This document shows, piece after piece, positions 14,925-29,437 of a DNA stretch of 64,000 bases (within the stretch, counting starts at the first letter, position 1; each line of letters starts with the position of its first letter). This stretch comes from Chrysomallon squamiferum (Eukaryota > Mollusca > Gastropoda > Neomphalida > Peltospiridae). Location of the stretch: positions 19,386,640-19,450,639 of the forward strand of contig CM022678.1 of NCBI GenBank assembly GCA_012295275.1, given 5' to 3'. A program made the translations under genes and the position numbers. The notes under the pieces were generated by a model. The model was not told where the DNA came from. It made no database searches and was given only the letters and a program-made list of their open reading frames with translations.

Positions 14925-15105
14925 GTATGTTACACATGTTTTATAATGGTGGACAGAAATAGTTCCTTACATTTAAGTTCTAATCTTGTTCTTATACTGT
15001 CAGCCCCTGTTTTATGATGACTGAGACATACAGCAGTTTTGAATTTAGACAAAAAAGAAGAAAAAGTATATTTAAAAATTAATAATAATAATAATTAAAA
15101 AAACC

Positions 15106-15133
15106 AAAAAAAAAAAAAAAAAAAAAAAAAAAA
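15106..15133. repeat. poly(A) run
   Basis: 28 consecutive A. It could be the tail of a retroposed element, but no element body is recognisable to its left. Confidence 0.7.
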
Positions 15134-16627
15134 CATTTTTCAAATATTAATTTTAGTTGTGAAAACAAATTATATTAATATTGTTTAATTAAATAATAGC
15201 TGTATGTATCATACACACTCCATTTACATTATATAACCGTTCAGTTTTGCACCAATTCAGTTTACGAAACTGCTATGTGAAGACAATAACAGCATTAAAC
15301 AAGGGTTGCATATACATATGTATAGACTTAAAAAAAATAAAATAATAATAATAAATATCCTCCTGTCAGAGATACATAATTATAATATACAAATATAAAT
15401 GCCAGACAGGTAAAAGATCATGCATAAACTAGTTATATATCATAGAATAAGTGAACTTTGATGTGTTAATCAGTATGAAGCATGGTGTGTTTATTAGATG
15501 TATAAAAGTGCTTTCACTTCACTGTACTGTTTAGAAATCTTCTTGATCCAAACATTTTGTCTTTAGAACAGCAGTCTGTTATTATCATCATTATTATCAA
15601 TTTAATAAACATGATTAGTGATAAAGCAATATGAATATGATCCTTGTATATTACTGTTATGAGAGATACAATTCCTTTTCTTTAATAGATCATCTTTGAA
15701 ATATTTTACAATGAAATAAGTATTATTGTCAAAATTGAGCTTTATTTTATTCCTTCACAGTGAATTTTACAAAAATCGGTCATAAGAAAAATGAAATTTA
15801 GTGGTTTTAAATGAACTATCACGTATTTAATCTCCTCCATTCTGTCTTAACATTTTGATATGCGTTCATTTAAGTTAGCATTAAAATATAAACTGGTTTC
15901 ATGAATAGCCTGTTGATATGTAAAATAATAATTGCAAGGATTTTTGATAAAGAAATACACAAGCAGCAAACAACATGACAAATTATCACATAAAATCAAA
16001 ATTCAGCTTAGCTCGGTAATGATCAAATCAAGTAAATCAATCGGAAAGCTTTTTGGAACCAGTAAAATTTAGATAGCCTAAGTTGAATTTTTCTGAGCAT
16101 TATAATTCAACAACAACACACACAAAAAAAAAAAAGAAAAAAAAGAATTATAAATAAATAATAATAAAATAAGTATATTAATAGTAATAATAATAAGAAC
16201 TACAAATAAATAAATATTAAAGTCCCATGATATTTTTGATGTTGCTTTACAAACAAGCACATTTTATTTAATATTTAAACCTACACACAATAATAAAATA
16301 AGAATGGTATTTCACTTGAATAATTATATATATATATAAATAATTGTTCAATGTAACAAAGGTAATTTTAATACATGTAATACTTCACTAAGAAAAAAAT
16401 ACAGTTTAGTTAATATTATATTAAATTAATGAATTTAAAAAATAAAATAAAATTGAATTGATATATTTTTATAGAAGAAAAAACCCCAAAACTATGTTGT
16501 TGCATTTTAAATTGCTTAATTAAAAATTTCAAATTCTACACCAAAAGTATTCTTTTAATAAAATTATAAATGGTTTATATTTCTCAGTTTTCCTATTCAG
16601 ATTTATTTTTTTACAGATTAATCACAG

Positions 16628-18215
16628 TTCGTGAAGAAAGACCTTCAAAAGCCAAACATGGCAAACGAATCAGAAATTAAACTGATTTCTGCAAATAACA
16701 AACTAACACAGACTGCTCCTGAGACTGGTATGTTTTCTAGAGTAAATTTAAACAAACACAGACACAGCACTTTAAATATACATACATGGGGCTTACTGCC
16801 ATCTGGTAGAATTCCCAGTTCGTTGAAAGGATAAATGTGGTTCAGTGATCTTATTAACATACATGTTTTTATCTCAGTCATTATAATGAACTGTTCCAGA
16901 TTATTTGGAAACCGATTATTATTGTATAAATACAGTAACAACTCGCTTAACGATATCCCTCTTTAATGATCTTTTTTCTTTACAAATTATATAAATGAAA
17001 ATGTAATAGTTAATTGCTTGAAATAAATGATACAAATGAATACAATGCATATTTTAAGTCTTTTTCATTTGTTTTTCGTTCATTCACGAGCTTCTCTCAG
17101 CTGTTTTGATCAGCTGACACGTCATACGTGCATCTGATATTCTGATTCTATTTTCTCTTCTCTTCGATTTAGACTTAAACTCGTTTGTAATTGACCCTTC
17201 CAATATGTCAAAACAAACAACAGTATACTGGCAAATGCTGATGATAAAAGAAACGGAAGACAATAACTTTAGAAACAAAATACATTATCTTAAATAAAAC
17301 CAAAACCCAGAAAAATGAACCCACAATGAGCGGCATATAATTATTTCTTAATGTATTTGTATAAATTGATTTGTAAATGATTTACTGTTTACTTAATATC
17401 TGTAATCTATTAAATCATTTATGTCTAAACTGCCATTTTATTTCTCCGTATTTCACCTCTCTTTTATGTCAGACTTCATCAGTGAGAAAGTAACCAATGC
17501 TTTTAACCTTAATTCTATATAAATTAGTCTCCCGCTTAACGATACCTCACTTAACTATCGGAAATTTGGAACCAATTACATTTTTAATCTGAGGTATTAT
17601 TGTAGTATGGATATCGCTTATCGCATAAAGTATACAAATATGACAAATATCGAAATAATCTATGTATCAAATGTAGTGAATGTAAATAATTGAAAAAGAA
17701 GGTATTCATCTAAAAGTATTCCCAGTGATTTGGTCCTTCGTATAAACTTTTTCAGTCATAGCCAAAGTATTTGCAGGTCATAATATCTTTAGTGTACATA
17801 ACTATTAATAATCTATGTCACGTATATTGTATAATATGTGCACAATGTGAATATGTATGTGTGCATAACATAAATATGCTCAGTAACATGTATATTGAAT
17901 ATGTTTAAGCTGAATATGGTTTAATTCGAAAGTTAATGATAAATGTAACATTCACATGTTCTATTTACTGAAAATAAGTGTACAAATGTTGTTGTTTTTT
18001 TAATTATATTGTTGAATAAAATTAGTTATTCATAATAATATTTTTGTCGTTTTCTTTTACAGAAGCAAACAATGACAATTAACAAAAAACACATCGTGCC
18101 ACTTTTTACTTTTATTTTATTTTTAATAGATAGATGAAATTGATATAAAATTGTTTTTTATTGGTCGGTTGTTTTGTAATGGAAAGGAAATGTTTTTGAA
18201 TTAGAAATGACCAGC

Positions 18216-18274
<59 letters not shown>

Positions 18275-18649
18275 GAATAAGAAGATTACAAATAATAATA
18301 GTAATAATAACAATAATAATAACAACAACAATAATAATAATATTATAATACTAATAATGTTGATGATGATGGTAATGAGGAGGAGGAAGATGATGATGAT
18401 AATAATGAAAAAGTAAAAAATTTACAACAAATGAGTAGTGAACGCTTTTTCTGCTTTCGGTTGATGTTACATAATCAATTTAGGAACAATGCGCTCCGCC
18501 TCTGAATGTTAGAAAGAAACCAGAAATATGTACAGGCCAAGTTCATTATATACAGAGGTAAACATGTATTGCGGTAGAAGAGCTTTTTCTAAGAAATGGG
18601 AATTACACGAACTGGGAATTCTACCAGATGGAAAGACACCCATACATCT

Positions 18650-18705
<56 letters not shown>

Positions 18706-21012
18706 TTTTGTATAACAAATAATATATATAGTAGTCATCGCACTATCGCTATAAATAGTGGCAACATATTACCACTAAGTCGATTTTTATATCTTTGGGC
18801 ACTGAGCAAACAATATACGTTTTTGGGAATAACTATTTTTACTTTGATAAATTATTTGTAGTTCACAAACATATATTGTTCAGACCTACATATTTTGCTT
18901 TTAATTACTGGTTTAAATCTTAAATGACCAATTTGAATGCAGCTTTTACTTTAAAAGTAACAAATTGTTTTGGTTTGACATAGAGATTTTCCCTCATTGA
19001 ATCAGGTCATTTTAACCTTTACTGGATCAAGCTGATATCATTCGACACTAAACGGTTATTTCCTGGTGTGTGTGTGTACACATCCACACAAATTATAGGA
19101 AATAACTGGTTAGTGTTTTATGGATATGAGCTTTATCGAGTATATTTGTGTGTGTTTTTACACATACATACATGTACACTTACAATTAAAAAACATATTC
19201 ATATCAACACTATAACAAAAATGTGTAAATATAGGAAAGTACAAACAGACACATAAATATATACACAGTGAGATACGCACAAACATTCAAATATTCTGAC
19301 GTACACAAACTTACATCATGAATATTGCTAAGAAATTAATTAATTTTAATTGTTAGCAATTACTGATGATTTGTTTATTTTAAATTTTATTAATACTAAA
19401 ACCTTGCAATAATAATTATTGTAAATTTACATCTTGTACTGTTTCTGTAATTTCTGTTTCTTTTTCGTATAGATGAATATCTTACCAAAATTGAACAGGA
19501 GTTGCCAGGAAATAAAAGCAACTTGAAGAATCTCATCACTAGTTTACCTAAAATCATAGAAAGTATGGGGTTTTTTATTGCCTTTTTGGAGTGGGGGTTG
19601 TTTGTATTTTTAGGACAAAACCAAGATGTTATAACATACCAATATCAGCCATATCCAAAAATCATGACAATGCACTGAGTGAATTTCCAGAAGAAAGCAG
19701 TGTCTCTCTTAATGTAATTTTCTCTGACTCAAAGGTAATTTTTAAAAAAATCATATCCCTCATATATCATTCTTGGTGGTTGAGAAAAAAAAGAACTTAA
19801 CAACAGTGTATATTTCAGTCTTTTTCTAATTATGTTGTGAAAATAAGATGAAGTAGATAAAATAATTTATCATATATTTTCATATGTCGTATATGATCTG
19901 GCTCAAATTTACTTCTGTACTTTTTTTAGAAAGCAAAACTGTTGTTGCATTTCACATTGCTCAATGAAAAATTTCAAATCCTACACCAAAAATATTGTTT
20001 TTATAAATGGCTCATGTTTGGTCAGTTTTCCTATTTAGATAAATTTATTTACAGAATAATCACAGCACACAAGAAAAGAGCTGTGACAGCCAGAAGAAAA
20101 AGTCAGACATGAAACAAACTGTACCTGTGGCTGTTGATATGTGTCTGAATTACAATGAAAGGTACAAACAGGCTTCTGGTATGTTTTCTAAGTAAATATA
20201 AACCCACACACTTCTGTATAACTGATAATATATGTACAATTCATCGTGCTATAACCACAAATAGTGGCAACATATTACTACTAAGTCAATTTTTATATTT
20301 CTGGCCTCTGACCCCAAAATATAGGTTTTTGGTGATAAATTATTTTTCACTCACACACATAATCACATGCACGTATTGTTCAGAGCTACTTCTTTTTCAT
20401 TTAATTGCTAGTTTAAATCTTAAATGACCATTCTGAATGCAGTTTGTATTTAAAAAATAAAAAATTGTTTTGTTTTGATCTGTAGTTTTTGCCTCATTTA
20501 ATCTGGTCATTTTAAGCTTCACTGATATCTTACGATACCAACCAGTTAATTGTATTACCTTTGTGTGTGTTGTGTGCATGCATGCACACACACACAATTT
20601 ATAGGAAATAACTAGTATATTAGTTGCCTATTTTTTGAAGACATATTCAGATCAACAAGTATTGTCTTACATTTTGATATGAGCTTGATCACGTACATGT
20701 GTAGACAGTTGTACTGGACAACCCCTTACACTTTGAGATCTGAGTTTGGAAATGTACAAAGTTCTTGTAGATTTAATCATGTTTTGTGAAACTATTCATA
20801 AACACACACAATGTTTTTTTTAATTCTATTTATACATGTTATATAATCATTTCTGATTGGATGCAGTAAATTTCATAATTTGTAGTATACATTCTTCTGA
20901 TTGGACAGTTTTGATTTCTAGTAATTCAGTGAGATTACACTGTATATAAATTGTTTATTTTAGCTTGTTTTGAGGAAGATAGTACTAGCGTGACAAACAA
21001 CGATCAAAAAAA
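16628..21012 (+). CDS. chain of candidate exons of an unrecognised hydrophilic protein (partial, runs into gap)
   Basis: Five segments have splice consensus and open frames: 16628-16727 (AATCACAG / TG|GTATGT), 19473-19562 (GTATAG / GTATGG), 19614-19734 (TTTTTAG / AAG|GTAATT), 20055-20178 (TTTACAG / TG|GTATGT) and 20964-21012 (TTTTAG / GTAAGA). Junction phases agree for 16727-19473 (phase 1), 19734-20055 (phase 0) and 20178-20964 (phase 1). The 19562-19614 junction is off by one base and would be a 51-bp intron, so one boundary is wrong or the gene is damaged. The peptides are Lys/Ser/Thr/Asn-rich (DEYLTKIEQELPGNKSNL, SCDSQKKKSDMKQTVPV, ACFEEDSTSVTNNDQKK) with no domain I know. It may be a downstream part of the SMNDC1-like gene or a separate gene. 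Confidence 0.35.
16771..18703. mobile_element. ~1.9 kb insertion with inverted repeats inside an intron
   Basis: A perfect 25-bp inverted repeat (16799-16823 and 18607-18631, core TGGTAGAATTCCCAGTT) lies near the ends, with weaker similarity extending outwards. The duplicated intron copy at 20179-20620 is collinear with 16728-16770 followed directly by 18704-19110, so it lacks this segment: an empty-site comparison that supports insertion. There is no transposase open frame, so it is non-autonomous. Inside, CGCTTAACGATA occurs at about 16943 and 17534 and GGAACCAATTACAT at about 17568, reminiscent of pogo/Tigger-type elements, possibly nested. An (AAT)n at 18218-18272 and an (AC)n at 18656-18702 lie within. 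Confidence 0.5.
19945..20620. repeat. duplicated exon-plus-intron unit (copy 2)
   Basis: Collinear with 16500-16770 joined to 18704-19110: the shared pre-acceptor sequence (AATTTCAAATYCTACACCAA), the exon, GTATGTTTTCTA after it, and the intron with AATAGTGGCAACATATTAC and TTAAATCTTAAATGACCA. It contains the candidate exon at 20055-20178; copy 1 contains that at 16628-16727. Confidence 0.8.
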
Positions 21013-21082
21013 GTAAGAAAATTTAACTGTCTTTATTAAACTGTAAATTGTATTTTCTCTGTACCATTGCAATTCATAGAGA

Positions 21083-21282
21083 NNNNNNNNNNNNNNNNNN
21101 NNNNNNNNNNNNNNNNNNNNNNNNNNNNNNNNNNNNNNNNNNNNNNNNNNNNNNNNNNNNNNNNNNNNNNNNNNNNNNNNNNNNNNNNNNNNNNNNNNNN
21201 NNNNNNNNNNNNNNNNNNNNNNNNNNNNNNNNNNNNNNNNNNNNNNNNNNNNNNNNNNNNNNNNNNNNNNNNNNNNNNNNNN
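21083..21282. other. assembly gap, 200 N
   Basis: Exactly 200 N, the size of a placeholder of unknown true length. It interrupts the + strand exon chain after 21012. Confidence 0.99.
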
Positions 21283-22865
<1,583 letters not shown>

Positions 22866-23043
22866 TTATAAATTGGTGTGTGTGTGTGGTTGTTTGTTAT
22901 TGTTTTTATGTAGATATCTCTATGTATATATATATATGTGTGTGTGTGTGAAAGAGATAACAACGTTTTTATAAAAGTAAGCAGAATAAGGTAACATCAA
23001 TGTGTAATGCTTCATAATACAGATCCTGATTAATATTTCTCAC

Positions 23044-23110
23044 CACCAATATTTATCCTGGCAAAATCCGTAACTATCGATGTCGTACTTTGCTCTTTTC
23101 TCGAAGTCAT
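23044..23110 (-). pseudogene. orphan first exon of a TPR-TIR gene
   Basis: On the - strand it starts ATGACTTCG and encodes MTSRKEQSTTSIVTDFAR, then INIG, ending GGTG|GTGAGA in phase 1. It has the same length as, and is nearly identical to, exon 1 of the intact gene (33293-33359). Exon, donor, TATA-like TATAAG and GAAA motifs upstream are preserved, yet the (CT)n at 22708-22865 replaces what should lead to exon 2. No TPR exon follows on this strand. Confidence 0.85.
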
Positions 23111-23252
23111 TTTCCTAAAAGTATGTAATAAAATGCTTTAGTAATATTTTATTTCTTATAGCTGTATTGAACATCATACATTTAAAAAGCCGTGGATAAA
23201 AATAATTACTAGTAATAAATGAAAAATAAATACATAAAAAAAAACGAAGAAA

Positions 23253-23278
23253 GAAATCGAAAGAGAAAGAAATTGAAA
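23253..23278. promoter_or_regulatory. paired ISRE-like motifs upstream of the orphan exon
   Basis: GAAATCGAAA (23253-23262) and GAAATTGAAA (23269-23278) match GAAANNGAAA and correspond to the pair at 33502-33527. A further GAAACAGAAAC lies at 23480-23490. Function is inferred from motif only. Confidence 0.4.
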
Positions 23279-23934
23279 CAACATTTTTTTTTTAAAATAT
23301 TATAATAAAAAAGAAATAAAGAAATAAATAAAGAAAAAAATATATAAATAAATAAATAAATATGAACATTACTGTATTTCTACTTTTAACCTAAAAACAC
23401 AACGACATCTACAGATTATACACTCTTAATTAGTTTGAATAGCTATCTTGAGCGTTATCAATCGATGTATGATAATACAGAAACAGAAACGGGTGTGTAA
23501 ATCTAGGTCACAGAAATATATAAGAAACATAGCGAGTATGAACACCGGGGAGAAGTAATAGTTATTTATAGATTATTTCTAGTTGGATTTTTTATTTTTT
23601 CTGTAATGTTGAGCAATTGTAGCTGTCTATGCTTGGGTCACAGAATAAAATGCTTAAAAAGAAATAAAGTAAAAAGCAAAAAATAAATGTTTCGCCTAAC
23701 CCTTATCTAAATACTAATTGTATTATGCCACCTAAATCTTCCTTGTTCCCAAAACATTTTCATGGATTTACGAGTAGTTTCTTTCTTGTGTTTTTGTATA
23801 TTACACTTCCTTGTAGTTTATACCTTTTAATAGACAATAAACTGTTCGTGAATTATAGCTTGATTTTAACGGAAAGTAAAGTATCTCATCGGAAAAACAC
23901 ACTGACTGATCTTTCATTGTAGTGAATAATAATC

Positions 23935-23973
<39 letters not shown>

Positions 23974-23976
23974 TAC

Positions 23977-24034
<58 letters not shown>

Positions 24035-24760
24035 TTGTTCGTTTCTAATAGTTACTTTTCGTTTCATTCATATGAAATAAGTCCTAATCTATACATATCT
24101 CATGTTTGTAATTTTTATCTGTTAACACTAGCAGGCCCAGCAGTTCTACATTCTTATTCACTTGTGTCAGCTGACATGAGTCACCTATTTGACTATCAGC
24201 TGATATATAACAATACAGAAACAGTGACGGGTGTGTGAAATTAGGTCACTGAAAAACGCAACAAGCAAATCGAGTAAAGAGTCCATTAACATGTAATAAA
24301 TATTTGTAAAGCAGTTTATAGTGGGATATTTTCTTTTTCTATTTGTACTGTTTCGAGGATTCAGAGCTGTGTAGTGTTTGAGTCAGATAATAATCTAAGA
24401 AATGACATGCGTCTATATTTTAAAAGTAATAATACAAAAAGAAAATAATTAATGAAATAAAAAAAGTAACGAAGAAAATGTACGTCTTGCTCTGATATAA
24501 ATATTAAATTTTATTTGCCCACCAAAATCTTGCTGTTTCCAAAAAGTTTTCTGATCGATTTACGTGATCTTATTACTTATGAGCCAAACTGATTTTAATT
24601 TAATTTCTTGTGCTGTTTAATTCATGTATCTTAGCGTATTATACGTCCTTGTAGCTGTCGCAGTAGTTCTTATATATCAATAAATTATTCGTTAATTATA
24701 TTTATAATTTAATGGACATTCTGTTAGGTAAATTTAAAGCATATGATCGAAAAACATATC

Positions 24761-27548
24761 GTAAATGAAACTTCCATGTTCTCTCTGGATGTCCCTAAAT
24801 CCGAAATTAACCGTCAGTGTTATGTAAGCGACTACTTTCTTCTGTCCTTTTTAAATTCCAAGAATCGCTTCTACAGCAGGAGAAAATCACCGTAAAAGCC
24901 ATATAAGGAATGTTTCCTAATAAGGTAATCGTACGAGTAGGTTTAAATATTAAAGAAAACATTCTTATCGGGAAAGCTATATCAAATTCATGAACGCGTT
25001 TATTATGATGATGTTGATAATGATGATAATGATGATTTTTATTATTATTATTATTATTATTATTCGTTAATTTTCTGTTTCTTTTCCTTTTTTCAATCTT
25101 CTTCAGAGAAATGAGACTTTCGCCCTCTCTATATTAGTGATTTAAAAAATAATTCCCGTCCATTTAAAAGACGTGGTATTTTCTGAGCTATGCTGAATTT
25201 TTATTTAACGCTTTGTGTTATTTTTATTATAATTCTTTCTAGTAATAACTTTTATATGTCAAAAGGAAATTGATGTATATTTTTATACAAACTTAAATAT
25301 TATTTTGTACGAAATTTAGCAATTTAGCGAACGGGACTAAGCAAACTGAAACAACGAATTAGTAATTTTCATGGAATTAGAAAAAAATAAGATGAACATT
25401 CGTCCAGCGATTTTTTTTTTCTTGTGTATCTAGATACTGAATTAATCAACGCATATACAAATGTTATATGAAATACTAAAAAATAAAGCTAACTGTCTAT
25501 ATTTACATAATTTAGCTACGAAATTTCGCGAAACTGATTTAAAAGAAATGAAAGTACTCGTGACTAATTTTCGTGGAATTAGAGATGTAGGGCAAATATT
25601 CGGTTCAACGAACACATTCAAAAGTACCACGTCTACTGTGCGTAAACGGTTTCCAAGAAATAACAACAACAACAAGAACAATAACAACAACAAGATCAAC
25701 AACAACAACAACAACAATAATAATAATAATAACCAGATGAGGATAAGCAGAAGGGTAATAATAACTAAAACAAAATAAAATTATTAGATTTTCATAGTTC
25801 ACGTCAGTTTCGCTCGCATGAAATAATCCTAACCTACATTTCTACTTTTTAATCTAATAACAGTAGGACTCTCAAATATTCTTCATGCTATTGGCTTTGA
25901 TCAGCCTGTATGAATTAAAACTATCACAACTATGAGCCTTTATATAACAATACAGAAAGAGAAACGAGTGTGTGAAATTAGAACATTGAAATGTGCAAGA
26001 AATGTGCCAGAGACTAATAAGATGTATGGGATATTTATAAAGCAGTTTGTAGTGGCAAAGTTTTCTATTTCTATTTGTATAAATTTGAGTAATCACAGCT
26101 GTGTAATGTTTAGGCCAGAGAATAATAAACAAAATGGCCTGCTTCAAAATTTTAAATTAAATTATATACAAATTCACAAATAATTCAAAAACAAAAGAGA
26201 AAAGAAAAAAGAAAGAAAAAAGCAATTATTTTTCCCTTTATATAATACAAATTTTTATAAGGCTATCACAATTTTAATGGTTACAAAGACTTCTCATAGA
26301 TTTACATGTTTCTGAGATAAGGTTGAATGTTCAGTTAATGTGTTAGGTTATTGTTTCTTGGGTATTTTCATATTACACTTGCTTGTAGGTAGTTATTACG
26401 TATAAATCAGCTAACTATTCGTGAATCATAGATATGATTTAATGCACAAGTAATGAGTAAACTATTAGTTAATTTATTTATTTTCTTTTGCCATTGTTCT
26501 AACCTTAAAAAAAATAATAAAACAAGTTTCCCGCCAATTTACGAGATCTTGTCTCAAAGTTTACGTTCCTTCAGCTGGATGAATGAACATATTTAGAAAT
26601 TCGATATGCTAATCAGAGCTGTAGAGTTCTTGTTTCAGAGAGTAATTATCGAAATGACCTGCGTCTAGATTATATATGTAAAACAAATAAATAAAAAAAT
26701 AATAATTATATTAATAATAAAAATGTTTTTCCCTCAGGCTTCAGAAAATCGTGATTTTCATTAGTCTATCAAAATCCTGTTTGTTTCAGTAAACCTTCGC
26801 ATCGATCTATGTCATCTTCTCCTTTCTCAAATTTGACTTACTATGTTGTGTTATTTGCTTCTTTTTATTTATATATTACTATTTATGGTACAAATAACTT
26901 TGTAGATAATTCATAAATCATACTTCATATTTTAAATCAAAACTTAAATCAAACTTACACGTTCTCGCAGGGTGTTCCTTACTCTGAAACGAAGAGTCAA
27001 ACACTGTGATAGCTTTACCTTTTCAATTATATATATATATATATCAGGTTTCGACTTTACTTATTGAAATTCCAAGAATCGATACAATAAAACTAGATAA
27101 TCAATGTGAACGCTATATAGGGAGGTCACCTAATAACGCAATGTAATAACCGTGTTGCGTGACAAAAATATAAACACATTCATAACCACATAGCTTTGCT
27201 ATATCTATGTGTTTTATACGTTATCAAGCCCAGAGATCTTCCATATTATTATTTTCTTTTGTGTATTTGTAAATTACACATCATGACCTTCTTGTGTGAT
27301 AACAGTTTTCATTAACCTTATTATTGTTGCCCGCCAGGACAGTCTGTTTTATTTTGTTAATACAGTGAAATACTGAGTTCTAATTAAATATATTTAATAT
27401 ATTTTAGATTTTGAAATATTTATGGAAAACGATATCATCAGGAAGTCTTAGTAATTTTCTTCTTTTTTCTTCTTCTTCTTCTTTATTTTATAGTTATTAT
27501 TCTCATTATTGTTATTATTATTATTATCATTATTAATTATTATTATTA

Positions 27549-27590
<42 letters not shown>

Positions 27591-29364
27591 CAACTATTAT
27601 ATTACTACTATTTCATTCTATTAAACTTCTCTTAACAAACTTTACGATCCAGATTCGTAAGTTTCTTTTATTGAGGCAAACAGCATTTTTAATCTGCTGT
27701 TTCGTTTACCTCTTTTATAATAGTTCGTATCAATACATTAATTTTCGTGCAGTTAGAAATAGAAAAACATAAACTTTGAGTATTGTGTATATCTGAATAA
27801 ACTGTTAGAATTGTTCTTTTTCAGGTCAAACTAAACGTCTACCCGTCTCTGTGTATGAAGTTGTTTCGTTATCCGGATTCGCTTCAAGGGGCGGATAATG
27901 GGTGGTTGTCAGTTGCTCGGAAGGTTTTCGCGGCTAACAACAACAACAACAATAATAATAATAGTAATAATAAGGCGTGTGTATTGAATGCTTTCTGAAA
28001 TGGTAATGCTATTATATGCAAGAATAAAAACACACTAATCACTGGACGTCCAGTATTTTCATTTATTATCATTATTAATTAATTTATTAAATGTTTAGTT
28101 TGATGAATGAGTTATTTAAATGAAGGCAGGCTGTTTCTTTTGGTTGTTAATAGAACCAGAGGTAATCGTTTTCGACAGTTTTTTATTATCGACATGTCGA
28201 GTTGACCTGAAAACAGAACATAGACTGCATCATTGTTAATCGTGATTTTGTGTTCTTCTAGTTTACATTATGAATATTATGCCCATTCTTAAAATATATT
28301 TTCTTGTCATCTTTGATATATTTATTTAACTATAACATGTCTTTCAAGACTTTTAAGTTAAAAGTTAACGATTACAATTGTGTAAATGTTGAACTGACTC
28401 ACTAAAGAAGTTAAATTCAGTAAAACAAAACAAAATTCGGCCTTAAATGCTGTAATAAAATATTTAAATCTTTATTTATTTGCCACATTTTCTCGGTTTG
28501 TGAATTACTCCAAAACGAACAGTAAAAAACTGCGATAAATTTATTTTTCAAACTTATATATGTCACATCGTCAATTTTCCTTCTTTTCAAACATTTTTAC
28601 TTAGGTAACCAGATAAACGTTTTGGAATAATTTTTATTATCGACATGTCGATGACAAAAACAGAACAGACATGCTGCATTATGTTAGTCATTATACCTAC
28701 CTGCTCAGTGTTAAGGAGTTTACCATGACAGAGTTATTTCACCTGAACAAAAGATAATGTGAACTAGATGAAACTTTGATATTTTTCGAGATATTCATGT
28801 TTGATATTTCTTTTATTACTAAAATTAATTTGCAATTTTAATCGTAAATGTTTTTAAATACATTTAGGAATCTTTTATAATTATTAACCGTGGAAAAAAC
28901 AATTTCTTAGCTAAATGCTGTAATAAAATATTTAAATCAAACTTATACATTCTCACGGGATGTTCCTTACTCTCAAACGAACAGTCAAAAACTGCGATAG
29001 CTTTATTTTTTCAAACTTATATAAATCAGGTGTCTAATTTTCTCATTGAAATTCAAACAGTTTACACAGTAACTGAAGATAAACAATATATATAAGGTAT
29101 GTATGACCTTGTCGCATGACAACAATATAAACACATTCACGACAACACCTCCTTGTTATACCTACATGCTCTGTAGGATATATGCCCGGTCATAGTCCAT
29201 TTTATTATGAAGTTGCTAATGCAATATGAAACTGAATTTTTCGAGATCAGTTTGATCGTGAGATATTCCTAAATTTATTTATTACTGAATTTTATATATA
29301 TTTCTCGTTATATTTTATAATTGTTGTTATTGTTATTGTTGTTCTTGTTGTTGTTATTATTATG

Positions 29365-29366
<2 letters not shown>
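24761..29366. other. repeat-rich stretch without genes
   Basis: No supported gene. It holds degenerate copies of the cluster's non-coding repeats: the CGTGATTAAACAAA module near 25310-25640 (25325-25360 diverged), the GAATCACAGCTGTGTAGTG module near 26090, and copies of the intron repeat (CAAACTTACACGTTCTC) near 26940-27210, 28480-28620 and 28930-29270. A GAAAGAGAAAC motif is at 25955-25965 and (ATT)n at about 27510-27590. Confidence 0.55.

Positions 29367-29435
<69 letters not shown>
29367..29435. repeat. (CT)n array at the donor end of an orphan first exon
   Basis: About 69 bp. It begins right where the splice donor (GTGAGA in intact copies) should be on the - strand, so expansion or recombination at GTGAGA may have destroyed the donor. 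Confidence 0.95.

Positions 29436-29436
<1 letters not shown>

Positions 29437-29437
<1 letters not shown>

Larger units (their letters stand above)
13736..16627 (+). other. intronic/intergenic stretch with two weak candidate exons
   Basis: Mostly AT-rich sequence without coding signal. One candidate exon lies at 14616-14701 (TTAG acceptor, GTACGT donor, LVNRITERKKSLLEM), but it ends in a codon that would become a stop with the next exon. Another lies at 14843-14924. Around 15780-16080 there is a diverged copy of the cluster repeat. (AC)n/(AAT)n are short here; poly(A) at 15106-15133. Confidence 0.35.
22866..24760. repeat. copy of the 5' flank of the intact TPR-TIR gene
   Basis: Collinear with 33103-34620 (GTGTGTGT stretch, GTAGATATCTCTATGTATATAT, first exon, GAAA-rich stretch, GGTGTGTAAATCTAGGTCAC and onward), with indels of about 100-250 bp. 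It contains an orphan first exon and promoter but no second exon. (AAT)n at 23939-24033. Confidence 0.85.

Noticed and set aside
16929-17612. Possible nested pogo/Tigger element (CGCTTAACGATA, CCAATTACAT)
   Set aside because: The two CGCTTAACGATA sites are direct, not inverted, and I could not define matching ends; kept only as a remark under the larger insertion.
25461-25778. 105-codon frame with MLYEILKNKANCL and FRETDLKEMKVLV
   Set aside because: Lies in the interspersed CGTGATTAAACAAA module; other copies of the module do not keep the frame.
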